From Sorghum bicolor (taxonomy: Eukaryota; Streptophyta; Magnoliopsida; Poales; Poaceae), in NCBI RefSeq assembly GCF_000003195.3, contig NC_012872.2, positions 55,533,695 through 55,597,694 of the forward strand: a DNA stretch of 64,000 nucleotides, given 5' to 3'. Position numbers and translations under genes: made by a program. Shown here in pieces: positions 36,918 through 48,649 of this stretch. The first letter of the stretch is position 1. Each line of letters begins with the position of its first letter. A model generated the notes under the pieces. It was not told the origin of the DNA. It searched no databases and saw only the letters and a program-made list of their open reading frames with translations.

Positions 36918-39731
36918 TGAAAGGTCCTTGTTTGGTTTTGATAATGAGTGATAGCCTAGGTGGACTAATATGTGTTTATGTGAGGTACATAGGGGATTAG
37001 TGCACAAGTACACTTGTGTGAGCAACACATGCCATGGAGGTTAAAATGGCTTATATATGTTGCAATGCTCACACATGTGATGAAGGAGCTCATTGCATAT
37101 GAGACATGACATAGGAGTTGTTGGTATTTTTAACGCACATAGATTAATTATTAAGAAAGATCTGCAAGTGCACGGATACTGTTGTAGCTTTCACCCAAAG
37201 GTTTTAATTATTGTTTCTAGAGGGAAATGTGTGAAACAACTATGATCTAACTCAATAGAAAGGATGATAACAGGGTAGGGGTGTATGATAATTAAGAGTA
37301 GCAACAAGGTTAGGATAAAAAGGAGTATAAAAAGGATTACTATGGGTCCTCCACTTCTAACTTGGGTAAACTATGCTTTATATTGTCCAACTTGGGTGGA
37401 TGTCTTATAAAGAATATATGAAATTTCTTCTCTACAAGCACCATAAAACCTGTCAATCCTATTAACGGGATGCGGACTACAGAGGAATCAATGGGTTTGT
37501 CACACCCATGAACTACCACGAAAATCTAGAAAATAGGGGACTTTTACGATTAATCTAAGCCAAAGCATCACACCTACACTTAATATTAATACTCTACTCC
37601 CTCTAGTTGTAGGAATAAAGCACTCAAAAAGAGTCACAAACAATTGAACAATATAGATAAAGTAAACTTAGATCAAAAGTTGATTGGTAGAGAAATCTCA
37701 AAGACAAGCTCAAGTAGAACTTGGATCCACTAAAGTACAAGTCATAGAGGGAGCACTGACATGCTGACACCTCCTCCAAACACTTTTTTCACTCTCTCTA
37801 TTTCTATTTATAAGACTAGATCCTATGGAGATCTAATCTTACCTTGATGGCTAGCTCTAGGAGGTAGATCCTCTCTTGATCCTCAAAGAAGAATATGACT
37901 TAGGGTTTTGGGATAGCTCTAGGGAGAGGGGTAGGGGTCTAATTATATAGTTCAATGGGATAAACATGACCCATTGGATCAAACCAACTTAAGGGACAGC
38001 TTAGATGCATCCTTAGAGGCGATGGAGGAAGCTTCCAGAAGCCAAAGGCAAGAGAGCTCTACGCAGGGTCGGCTGACCCTAGGCCCAGACCGGCCGACCC
38101 ACTATGGTGGACTTTCAGGCCCATCTTCGATGGTTTGCCTTCTTTTGCCTTCTAGAGCCTTCCCATATATTTTTCACGGTGTCATTCGATCATTTATTTT
38201 GATATATAAGTCCCCCTTGGCAATTTCCTTGATAAATCTTGCATAAAATAATAATTCACCAAAACTCGTATAATCTGTCAATTTGAACCCTAAACCTTTA
38301 TTGGTGATCTCAAATATGTCCCTATGCATATTTATTTAATTATAAAATATTGACGTTAACTACCGTCCATAGGAGTCTTGTGACTAGATGGAGATGATCA
38401 AGATGAGGCTTAGCTTGATGGATCAATTGCAAGCATGAAGGACGAGTCAGAGGCTTTGAAGTGATAAACTGTGTGGCAGGGAAGATTGAGCAAAGACTTT
38501 GCACTGATGGACTGAAGCAACGTTGATGATATGAAGTGGAACATACTATTTATTGATCGAGGTTGGTGCATGTGTTGCATCAACATTAGAGGAGTTGGAA
38601 TGGAATGCACAAGGAAAAGGTATAACCTATAGGGCATTTCATTTCTCCGGTCATAGATTGTGTAGGAAACTTTTTGCATATTGGTATGTGTTCCACTTGA
38701 GTGATCTAACATTGCATGCATTACTAGGATCGAGTGACATGGTGAATAGAGTGCTAACCCTTGAAAATGCTTTAAAATGCTAACAATGTACACATATGTT
38801 GGGACCCAATGGTGTTAGCACATAGAAGCAATGGTGTTGAAGTTAGGCATGAAAAATATGAAAAAACATGCTTAGGACTATGGTGCACAATGATCCAGAG
38901 GCTAAGTCCGGAGCTCGGGACTCTAGCTCAAGACTTAGTCTAGATCTAGGCTTAGGACTATGTCCTATGAGTTTGGACCTCAGTCCAGAGCTTAGGGTTG
39001 TGGTCTAGGACTTAGTATGGAGCTTAAGACTCAGTCTAGAGCTATGGTCTAGACCATGCCCTCTAGGTCTAGTGTCTTTACACTGGTTTGGATGGCCTAG
39101 GACTCTAGGTTGGTCTAGACCAAAGCTTAGGACTTAGTCTAAAGCACTTTGGTGCTCTCAAGAGCTATCTAGAGTGCTCTAGACCCTAACGAACATTGGT
39201 CTAGACCCTCGATCTAGAGCTTAGTTTGAAGGTGGCTAAGTGCACGCGAGTGGCCATTGAAAGCCAAAAGTTGACATCAAACCGCCAGAGACACATGGCA
39301 AAATTCTGTGCTCTGGACCATACTATTCATAGTCTAGACCCTTTGTTTGGAGCTTAGGTTCAAAGCCTCCATGGCTATGTTTTGAGCAACGACTCTATTT
39401 GGCTTTTAGGACATAAATAGAGGTGGTGCTTGGCCATGGTTGAGGTTGACAACCTTGGGGGACTTAGTGTCCATGATTGAGAGTTCTTGGGAGCCCTCAA
39501 ACTCACTTGTGCTTCCAAGAATGCACAACAATTATGAGTGAGTGATTCTAGTGCATTGTATTGAGAGATTACATCGAGTGGCACTAGGTGATTGAGTTGC
39601 ATGTTGTGGTGCTTGTTACTCTTAGAGGTCGCCACCTCCTAGATAGTTTGGTGGTGAGTTCTCTGTCTTGAAGCTTGCTAGAAGATTGTATGGAGCTATG
39701 GGGAAGTGATTGTGAGAGGTATTGTGCTTGC
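36918..39731 (+). mobile_element. TGAAAGG-type LTR-like repeat F, interrupted by a Mutator-like element
   Basis: Opens TGAAAGGTCCTTGTTTGG. Its sequence, once the 37119-38367 insertion is removed, is the reverse complement of 44275-45683. It is therefore an inverted copy of repeat R. The part at 38860-39370 is rich in GGTCTAGA/CTTAGGACT-type short repeats. The family hairpin block occurs at 39622-39640 in reverse. It stops at 39731, where R begins in the opposite direction. No coding capacity. Confidence 0.6.
37119..38367. mobile_element. Mutator-like non-autonomous element with 9-bp target duplication
   Basis: The 1249-bp insert is bracketed by CATAGGAGT at 37110-37118 and 38368-38376, the 9-bp duplication expected of MULEs. 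Its ends are short, imperfect inverted repeats: left GGTATTTTTAACG, right (reverse) GGTAGTTAACG. The inverted copy R at about 45600-45680 shows the same host sequence without the insertion. It has no transposase ORF; a 90-codon ORF at its right side is probably fortuitous. Confidence 0.75.
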
Positions 39732-40662
39732 TAAAGGGTCGAGATGGTGGATTAGAGAGGGTTGAATAGTCTTTTCTAAAACTTATTGTGCCAGCTAACC
39801 AAAATAAATGTGAAATTAAAACTATCAGTCTAGCCAAGACTTTACCCCTCTATCTAAGTTCTCTAGCACCGTGTAAAATATCCTAAAGAGGCAAACAAGA
39901 TGCTTCCTTAGCAAGAGTTCACCTAACCAAATCTAGGAGTAAGGTCACATAAACCTATGTCACTAGTACTTTGTGAACCGAGGGAGCTCCTACACAACTA
40001 GTAAGCAAAAGCACAAAGCTCCTAAGCTCACTAGCAAAGCTCAATAACAAGGCAACCAATGCCAAATTAAAGAGTGCAAAATACTTATCTACATAAACTA
40101 AGCAATATGACTAACAAGGCTACACAAACCAAATTAGCTACGCAAGGGTACTACTTCTAGCTACACAAGAAAGAAGGTAACTAGCAAGCTACATAAGCTA
40201 AAATAGTTACAAAAGCAACTACATAAGCACCATATATATAAAGGAAATACAAGCTTGTGTTTGGTGAATGCAAACCACCGAGAAGAGTATATAATGTTGA
40301 CATGGTGATTTTCTACCAAGGTTCACTTGTTGCCACCAAGCTAAGTCCTCATTGAGACAAGCTCCAAGGTTGCCATCGGTCCTCTTGCTAGTGGTGACTC
40401 ACAAGTCACACTCCCCATATATAGTGCTTACCAGAAGCTCTAACACTTGGCCTAAGCTAGTGGTGACTCACAAGTCACACTTCCATCTCGCTTTACTAGA
40501 GTTATTCTTCATGATCCTCACACAGTGAGAACCGTACCCCTCACAAATCCTCCTCCTGAGCACCACATAGTTTTCTCACATGCTTCAATGGAGTCACAAG
40601 CCACTAAGCTGTCTAGGAGGTGGCAACCTCCAAGAGTAACAAGAACCACTGGCTTGCAACAC

Positions 40663-43600
40663 TGAAAGGTCCTAATATGGCTAGAGGGGGGTGAATAGCC
40701 TATTGAAAAAAAATCTACAAACTCACTAGATCAAGAGGTTAGTAAATAACAAAGCGAAGCTTTTTGCTCTAGCTCTAAAGGGGTGTTTGCAAGCCACCTA
40801 TCCAACAATTTTAGTTGCTATGATCACTATGCACATAAGCTCTAGGTCTCTACAAGATATACTAGTGAGCTATGTTACACAATTCTAGTTGCTATGATCA
40901 CTTTGCACATGCTTACAAGATATACTAGTGCAACTAAACTAGTTACACTACTTTGCGGTAAGTAAATGGAGAGGATGAGATATTTATACCGCCGTGTAGG
41001 GGATGAACCAATCACCAATATATATCAACAAATAAGCACCAGGAGAATGCCAATCAATCACAATTGAGACACCAATTTTCTCCCGAGGTTCACGTGCTTG
41101 CCGGCACGCTATGTCCCCGTTGTGTCGACCAACACTTGGTAGTTCAGCGGCTAAGAGGTGTAGCACGAACCTCGTCCTCACTAGAACACCGCAAGAACCG
41201 ACCCACAAGTGAGGTAACTCAATGACACGAGCAATCCACTAGAGTTACCTTTCGGCTCTCAGCTGGGGAAGGTACAAGACCCCTCACAATCACTGGGAGA
41301 TGGCCACGAACAATCACCAACTTGTGCCAATCCTCCTCCGCTGCTCGAAGCCGTCTAGGTGGCGGCAACCACCAAAAGTAACAAGAAAACCACAGCCAAA
41401 ACGATACCCAAGCCACTAGATGCAATCACTCAAGCAAATGCACTTGGAATCACTCCTAATCTCATAAAGATGAATAATCTATGAAGGAGATGAGTGGCAG
41501 GTGTTTGCTTAGGCTCACAAGGATGTCAAGTATGCTAGAATGCCAAGAGAGTGAGCCCCAAGCGAGCCAACACGTATTTATAAGCCCCTCAAACAAATAG
41601 AGTCGTTGGCTCCTTCACTGGGCAAAACACGGAGTCACCGGACTCGCTGCAGGTGAGGCACCGAATGCTGGAACAGAGCATTTGGTGCTCCAAAAGCAGC
41701 CACGTGTCAGCTCTTTGACTCTCATGCGTCAAACTCTAACGGTCACCCGCAAACCACCGGACGCACTCAAGTTGGCACCGGACGTATCCGGTGCACACCG
41801 GTCTTATAGTCAGAGAGGTCTGCAAACGCGCGGGGTCACCGGACCCACACCATCGGACGCGCTCCTGAGCATCCGGTCCCTTACCCAGAGAGCACTGCAA
41901 AACGCGGAACACCGGACGCGCACCACCGGACGCACCATGAGCGTCTAGTGCTCTCAGACAGAGATGCCCACTGAGGTCAGGCCACACCGGACGCACAAAC
42001 TGGGTCAAGCCTACGTCTGGTGCTTGTCGTCCAGTGCCTAACCCTAGCTGAGCTAGGCACTACCTACACACCAGACGCACAGACATAGCGTCCGGTGCCT
42101 CCACGACCAACGTCCGGTGAGTGTTTTTCAGCGAGAAACATTCTTGCGACTTCTCCAAATTTTCCACCAGCGCAATAGAAAATATGCACTTCATTTTCTC
42201 AAGAAGCGCCAAATCAAAAACCCATCCTCTCTCCACCCTTCAAACTCCACCTCCTTCTCAAAGTGTGCCAACACCACAATGTGTAAACCAACAAGTGCAC
42301 GTGTGTTAGCATTTTCACAATCATTTTCTTCGAAGGAGTTCAGTTATCTCACTAGGTTCTGAATGCATGCACATGAACAATAACATCTAGTGGCACTTGA
42401 TAACCGCTTAGCCAAAGAATTTTCCTCTTTATAGTACGGCTATCTATCCTAAATGTGATCACACCCTCTATGGTGTCTTGATCACCAAAACCAAAACCCT
42501 AAGCAATACCTTAGCCTTGATCTCCATAGGGTTTTGTTTTTCTCTTTCTTCTTTTCCAAGTTGAGCACTTTATCATCTTGTGGTCATCATCATCATCACC
42601 ATGATCATTGAAAGGATCAAGATGCCCAAGAGGGGGGTGAATTGGGCTTCTCTAAAAATTTAAGCAACATATAAGCTCCAATTCAACCTCTTGTGCCTAA
42701 AGTGACTAGAGAGCTACCGGATAAAAGTTTTGCAACCTAGTTCCAATCCTATTCTAGCATGGCAATTCTAGGAATGTAAAAGCTCAAAGTAATTGCACAA
42801 AGTAAATGCTAGAAAGTAAAGGAGGAGGGCAAGAAAGTGCTCGGCGATGTTTTGCCGAGGTATCGGAGAGTCGCCACTCTCCACTAGTCCTCGTTGGAGC
42901 ACCCGCGCAAGGGTCTTGCTCCCTCTTGGTCCGTGCAAGGACCAAGTGCTCTCTACAGGCTGATTCTTCGACACTCTGTCGCGGTGAATCGCCCGAAACC
43001 GCTCACAAGCTTGACATGAGCCACCCACAAGAACTCCGGGCGGTCTTCGTGCCTCCAATCACCACCGAACCGTCTAGGTGATGGCGATCACCAAGAGTAA
43101 CAAGTAAAGAACTCTCACTTGATCCAAACAAGGTACTAGAGAGTGATGGATGCACACTTAACTCTTGGAATTCCACTAGAGAAGGATTCTCACAAGAAAT
43201 CTCTCAAATATCAATCCTCTCTAGGCTCTTGCTTCTCTCTTGCACCACAAGGTGATTCTCAACTGATCAAATGGGCAAGAGACCTCCCATGGATGAGGTG
43301 GAGTATAAATACACCCCATCAAGTCCAAGGGTCGGACAACCGTTTTACACTGAAAACAGGGTCACCGGACGCTGGTTATGTTGCACCGGACGCACTGCAC
43401 CAAGCGTCCGGTGACCTCATAACGGCTAACTGTACTCTCTCTGACAGAGCACCGGACGCTACTTCCTAGCGTCCGGTGACACCGTCTGGTGTGAGGGTGA
43501 ACTTTACACCCTCCCTGAGTATAGGACCGGACGCTACCCAGTGAGTCCGGTGCTAGCGTTCGGTGCCTAGGTCACCCTTTAGACCTCCCTAGGTTCAGGA

Positions 43601-44269
43601 CCGGACGCTACCCGGTGCATCCGGTGCTAGCGTCCGGTGCCTAACCCTAGGGACTCAGGCACTCTCACTCAAAATGACCTCACGGACGTACTCACAGAGC
43701 GTCCGGTGCCAACTTAGGCACCCAAACTTCATCGAAACGTGAACTTTCCAACACGAAGTTTGTTCTTCTCGATCTAAGGACTATCTCTGAGCTACCTAGA
43801 GCTAGGTTTACCAAGTGTGCACCACACCTAAACCTAAAGCCTTACCTAAGTCAAGCTACTAGATCAAAGCCCCTCTTAATAGTACGGTCAAAGGAAAACA
43901 AAGTCCTAAACTACTCTAAGTGCCCTTCTTCACCATATGGCACTTAGACCTAGTCTAGTCTTGACGATGTCCATCCATCCTTTGAAAACTGAAATGATTT
44001 CCACTATTAAGTAGGCTTGTACGTCCCTGTTCATTGAGTACCCATTACCATGACCTAACACTAATGACTTTGCCTCTGCAAAACACACGTTAGTCACAGT
44101 AATCAACATTGTCATTAATCACTGAAACTCATTAGGGGCCTAGATGCTCTTTCAATCATCACTTGCTCCATCACTTGGCATGTACCAACCTCATTAAGTC
44201 TACACACACTTAGTATAGAGGTTAGTGCTAGAGTTTTATCAATTATTCAAAATCAAACTAGGGCTTTCA
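40663..44269 (+). mobile_element. complete TGAAAGG...CTTTCA LTR-like element, itself interrupted
   Basis: Begins TGAAAGGTCCTAATATGGCT and ends AAACTAGGGCTTTCA, giving TG...CA ends and a 6-bp terminal inverted repeat. AACAC flanks it at 40658-40662 and 44270-44274, a 5-bp target duplication as in LTR retrotransposons. Without the nested element at 42609-44154 it is about 2.05 kb. It contains no gag or pol, no primer-binding site and no second LTR, so a solo LTR or a non-coding relative is likely. Repeat F provides an empty site. Confidence 0.65.
42609..44154 (+). mobile_element. innermost complete TGAAAGG...CTTTCA LTR-like element, 1546 bp
   Basis: Begins TGAAAGGATCAAGATGCCCA and ends GCCTAGATGCTCTTTCA. 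It is flanked by ATCAT at 42604-42608 and 44155-44159 (5-bp target duplication). After the start it has AAGAGGGGGGTGAATTGG, parallel to AGAGGGGGGTGAATAG in the host element. It contains GCGTCCGGTG/CACCGGACGC arrays at 43360-43710 and the hairpin block at 43073-43104. No coding sequence. It is the youngest of the stack by nesting order. Confidence 0.7.
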
Positions 44270-45689
44270 AACACAGATACCTAGTGCCACTCGATGTAAC
44301 ATCATGATGCGAGCACACTAGAATTGCTCTCACACTAGATGAGATAAACACTATCAAGCATGGGTGAGTTAGAGGGCTCCTAAGCACCACCATATAAGCC
44401 ACCAAGGCCTTAGTGTGCTCATCAATCGACCCGAGGCTAGACACCACTTCTATTTATAACCCCAAGGGCTAAACTAGCCGTTGCCCCTTCACTGGGCAAA
44501 AGTTGGGAGTGTCGAACACTCTGACACTAGGTGTCGAACGTGCCTCCCTAGCATCCGACGCTCATAGAGCAGCCACGTGTTGCCAGCAATGGCTCACTCG
44601 CACGCGTGCCTATCATAGTCCCACCGGACGCTCCAACGAACCACATCATATGTTGAGCCTTAGCTCCACATGCTACTCAGAGAGGTCCTGAACTCGGTTA
44701 CTCATCGTCGAACGCGTCTGACAGGCTACCATCAGATGCACCATAGTGTTTGACACAAACACCTCATGAAGCCCTGAGAAATGTTGCGTGCATTGGATGC
44801 TCTAACACCTGAGTGTTGGAGGCATCGACGATCCATAGTGATGTGTAGTTTTGCAACTCTATGTTAGACGTAGGTCCAATGTCTGACGCTACCAACCTTA
44901 GCGTCTAACAAGTGTTTCTTAGTGAGAAACACTCTCATGATTTTCTAAAACTTTCCTCCGGTGCAATGGAAAATAGGCATTCTATTCCCATGAAAACACT
45001 GAATCTCGCCTCGCAAGCTCTATGAGAGGGTGAGAAAATCTCAAATCCCTCTCTACCTCTCAAACTTCATCTCTTTTGCATATGTTCTAACACCATGAAG
45101 TGTACACCACCATATGCATGTGTGTTTGCTTTTCATAAACATTTTTCCAAAGGAGTTAGCCTCTCAAACTTGCCACGCCACTCGATCCTAACACGTATGC
45201 AAAGTTAGATCGCTCAAGTGGCACTAGATGACCGATATGAAAATAAGTTTGCCCCCTCTTGATAGTATGGCTATCTATCCTAAATCCAGTCATCAACTTC
45301 TCTACACACCTATGACCAATGAAATGGAAATGCCCTAGTAGGTTATACCTTTTCCTTGTGTATTCCATTCCGACTCCTCCAATGTTGATGCAACAGATGC
45401 ACCACCCAACTACAAATGATATGATCCACTTAATATTATTATGTGACTGTATTGGTTCATCGATCTTGACTTCACTTGCTCTTCACTGTTGCATTGGTCC
45501 ATCGGTGCTAAGTCTTACTCAAGCTTCACCATCACATGCAGTCTCTCACTTCAAAGCCTCTGACTTGCCCTTCACACTTGCAACCGATCCATCGAGCCAA
45601 GTCTCATCTTGATCTTCTCCACCTTGGTCACATGACTCCATGTCATGTCTCATATGCAATGAGCTTCTCCATCATCACATATTGACCTG

Positions 45690-47457
45690 TGTGACTTTTT
45701 TTGGGGATATTGTTGCACATGCTTACATTGTACAAAATGTTTGAAACATGGGACCATTCGGTTATTGTAGAGAAACATGATTTTGTCCACATTATGGTGG
45801 CAAAGACGACACTATATCGTTAAATATATACTATGGTAACATGTAGAATGAGGATTACATTTGTTGTCGTGTTGCATGATATCTCTATACCATAAAGATA
45901 TACTGCACTGAAGGTGAGTATATACCAATGCAATGAAGATTACGTTTGTTGTCGTGTTGCATGATATCTCTAAACTCCTATAGCAGAATGGTTCTATGAA
46001 ACTCCATGGTTTATTTTAAAAATTAAATTAGCTAACATTAGTTATTTTGCACGATTATTATTCATACTTCAATTGTGTAGTTTGTAACACATTGATATGT
46101 TCATATATATTTTTAATTCAATTCCATTTAATAAGGTTATTCATTTTGGTGCCTTAGTGATGTATTGGCATGTGATATAGTTATAATTTATTCTAAGGTC
46201 ATTCTTTGTGAGTAGCGGAATGTTATTGGCCATGCTAGAACATGTTGCAATCTCCTGTGTCTAGCTCAAAAATCGAAGATGGGAAACATTTGTTCTTGTG
46301 GTAGTGTAGTTACTTAGGTTCTTATGAGAATCCATAATGTTGCTTGCCTTCTGTCTCTCTGTCTTTGTGTCTGAATAACTTTTATCATTGCATCTTGCAT
46401 GAGAGGGAAACTTATGAAATGTATCCAACCCTCTTCGCCTCTAGCTTATGTTTTGCCATCTTCAAGACTGTCAATATTGTCTAGGAAAATTGTGTAGTAA
46501 TTAGAAGCAGACAAGAAATGGATGCACTTCTTTAAGCTTCTTAAAACTTGATAAACCATGTGTTCCCTTTAGTTCTTCACATATCTCATGGAAATCCTAC
46601 AACTTATTTTTTGGTTAAATGTGAAGGCAGAGTTTAGGCAAGAAATGGACATCAACTCACACATTTCATTTACCGCAGTACATATCTTTTAAATAAGTAA
46701 ATTAATATTTAACATAACATAAAAGGCAAATTTTTTACTATAATATCTTACACATAATGTACTAATCTAAAACTTTAACATAACATAGAAGGAAAAAATT
46801 TTACTATAATATCTTACACATAATGTACTAATCTAAAACTATATAACTAAGAACTTATTTTTGTAAATAGACTTTTAGCTCAATGTCCACATATCAAGAC
46901 GGTATTACTAGTGATAGAGATATCAATGATACACATTCTTGAGAGACATCGTACCACTACAAGAAATATATTACAAATGCAATTTATAAAATAGATTTTT
47001 TTACTTGCCAACATACCAAAAAGTTGTTGCTAGACATATGTAGAAATACTATCTATAAGGATGCGCACAATAGAGAGGCCTTCACATATGTAGAAATACT
47101 ATCTATCTTGGAACAATGAGATCACACGCATTCACACTTACCATTGAAGATGTCGTGACTCTTACGACTAAATGATGAGTGTTGTAAAAAATGTATATAT
47201 ATCTTGAAGATATCAACATCTCTTTAGATGTAAAGTTTTCAAAAGTTTGATGGGCACACTTCTACTGACCACGAGATATGTCTATCATAAGCCATGCATA
47301 CGTGTGGATGCATATCTCTAGAAGTTCGGTGTGCCCTCCTTTTATTTCATTTGAACCTTTTTCTGGTTCAAAGAGATGCCGTGACGTCAAGTAGAGAGCC
47401 ACTAATAGAGGAAACATGTAAAGCATACTCGCCAAAAGGATTACAACTATTTTGTGA
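45690..47457. other. AT-rich intergenic DNA with local duplications
   Basis: A phrase TTTGTTGTCGTGTTGCATGA is repeated at about 45860-45895 and 45948-45980. A 66-bp unit starting AACATAACATA is repeated in tandem at 46711-46776 and 46777-46842. Otherwise no gene or transposon end is evident. Confidence 0.45.
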
Positions 47458-48097
47458 TAAAAATATCGAAATCCGTATTAGAAGCGAATGATGTAACTGA
47501 AGCGTTGACCTGACTATAAATCTTGTAGATATTAGATTATCTATGGTCTATCTACAGCCGACATGCTACGTGAATGGTGAGTCACATGCAATATCGTGAC
47601 CTCAATGATGACGACAAACTAAACTCAGACAAACAAAGATGAAAGTTAACCTTTTTAGGTAGGTGCATAGACTATATTCTGAATACAGTAGAATTCATAC
47701 AAAATATTTGTATTTATATTGTAAGAACGAGCAAACCATATTTAATCTTTCTAAAGAAATATTAAATATTTTACGATATAAAATACCAACATCCATATTA
47801 GAAGCTAATGATGTAACTGAAGCGCTGACCTGACCATAGATCTTGTAGATATTAGATTATCTATGGTCTATCTATAGCCGACATGCTGCGTGAATGATGA
47901 CTCGCGTGTATTGTCGTGACGTCAACAATGACGACAAACTAAACTCAATCAAACAAAGATAAAAGTTTAATTTTTTTAGATAGGTCCATAGACTATACTT
48001 CAAATACAAAGCCACAAAGAATTCAACAAAACATTTGTATTTGTATTACACAAGAATCGAGCAAACCACCTCTGATCTTTCTAAAAAAAAATTACCG
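47458..48097 (+). repeat. tandem duplication, two 320-bp units, upstream of TTL
   Basis: Unit 1 is about 47458-47777 and unit 2 about 47778-48097. Both contain ATGTAACTGAAGCG (47491 and 47811), CTTGTAGATATTAGATTATC, AGCCGACATGCT, AATGACGACAAACTAAACTC and GAGCAAACCA in the same order. Divergence is modest. The second unit ends about 550 bp before the TTL start codon, so it lies in the likely upstream region. Confidence 0.8.
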
Positions 48098-48298
48098 AAT
48101 AACCAAATAGGTTGTGCTTTGTCACCAAAGCCTTGAGATCACCATGGACTAGGAGAGAGAGAAGGAGAAACCCCACTGAAAAACCCAAAAAGACCGAGAG
48201 GGAAAACAGAAAAACCGATATAGAAACAAAACAACTCAAATAACCCCACAGAAGGAAAAAAAAGAGAGCGCTGTTTTCACTTTGGACCCCGGAACATC

Positions 48299-48649
48299 CG
48301 CAGCCTCTCAAGGCCACCCCTCCCACCCACTATTTCTTCCCCTCGCTCCCACTCCTCCCCTTTCTTCTTCCTTCCTTCTCCCCTCCTCCTCCGTGAGGGC
48401 TGAGGATATCCTTCAACCCATCCACCTCACGAGGAATCCGCACTAGCTTTTGCTCCGCAATTTATTGCTCAGGGTTCTTGCTGGGTGGTGGCGGCGGGTG
48501 GTGCGAGCAGTAGTTCACAAGAGCAAGCTGTTCTTGTGTGCGTGGTTCTATGCCTGCTTGCTTGGCGAGGGGAGGAGGAGGCGGCGGAGTAGTGGGAGTT
48601 GAGGGGTGCAGGTACCGGCATTGCTGAGGCAGCGCGGGGAGATCCGGCG
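48299..48649 (+). promoter_or_regulatory. likely TTL transcription start region and 5' leader
   Basis: A pyrimidine-rich run (about 48300-48395, C/T blocks such as CTTTCTTCTTCCTTCCTTCT) is followed by increasingly GC-rich sequence up to the ATG. This is typical of grass core promoters and leaders. I see no clear TATA box. The exact start is inferred. Confidence 0.4.

Larger units (their letters stand above)
39732..45690 (-). mobile_element. TGAAAGG-type repeat R, host of a nested insertion
   Basis: Begins TAAAGGGTCGAGATGG, a one-base variant of the family's TG start. It runs to about 40662, is interrupted by the element at 40663-44269, resumes at 44275 and loses homology to F at about 45683. 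It lies opposite to F. It carries the hairpin block at 40612-40642 and degenerate GCGTC/GACGC motifs at 44540-44900. Non-coding throughout. Confidence 0.55.

Noticed and set aside
41640..43710. Reading the regularly spaced GCGTCCGGTG motifs as a CRISPR-like or satellite array
   Set aside because: Spacing is irregular, both orientations are mixed, and they lie inside plant retroelement-like repeats.
35720..45690. A coding LTR retrotransposon (gag-pol) in the nested stack
   Set aside because: I saw no protease, reverse transcriptase or integrase motif in any frame. The units appear non-coding.
48599..48649. Upstream extension of the TTL reading frame
   Set aside because: It begins with TTG, not ATG; the first in-frame ATG at 48650 gives a start that fits the family.
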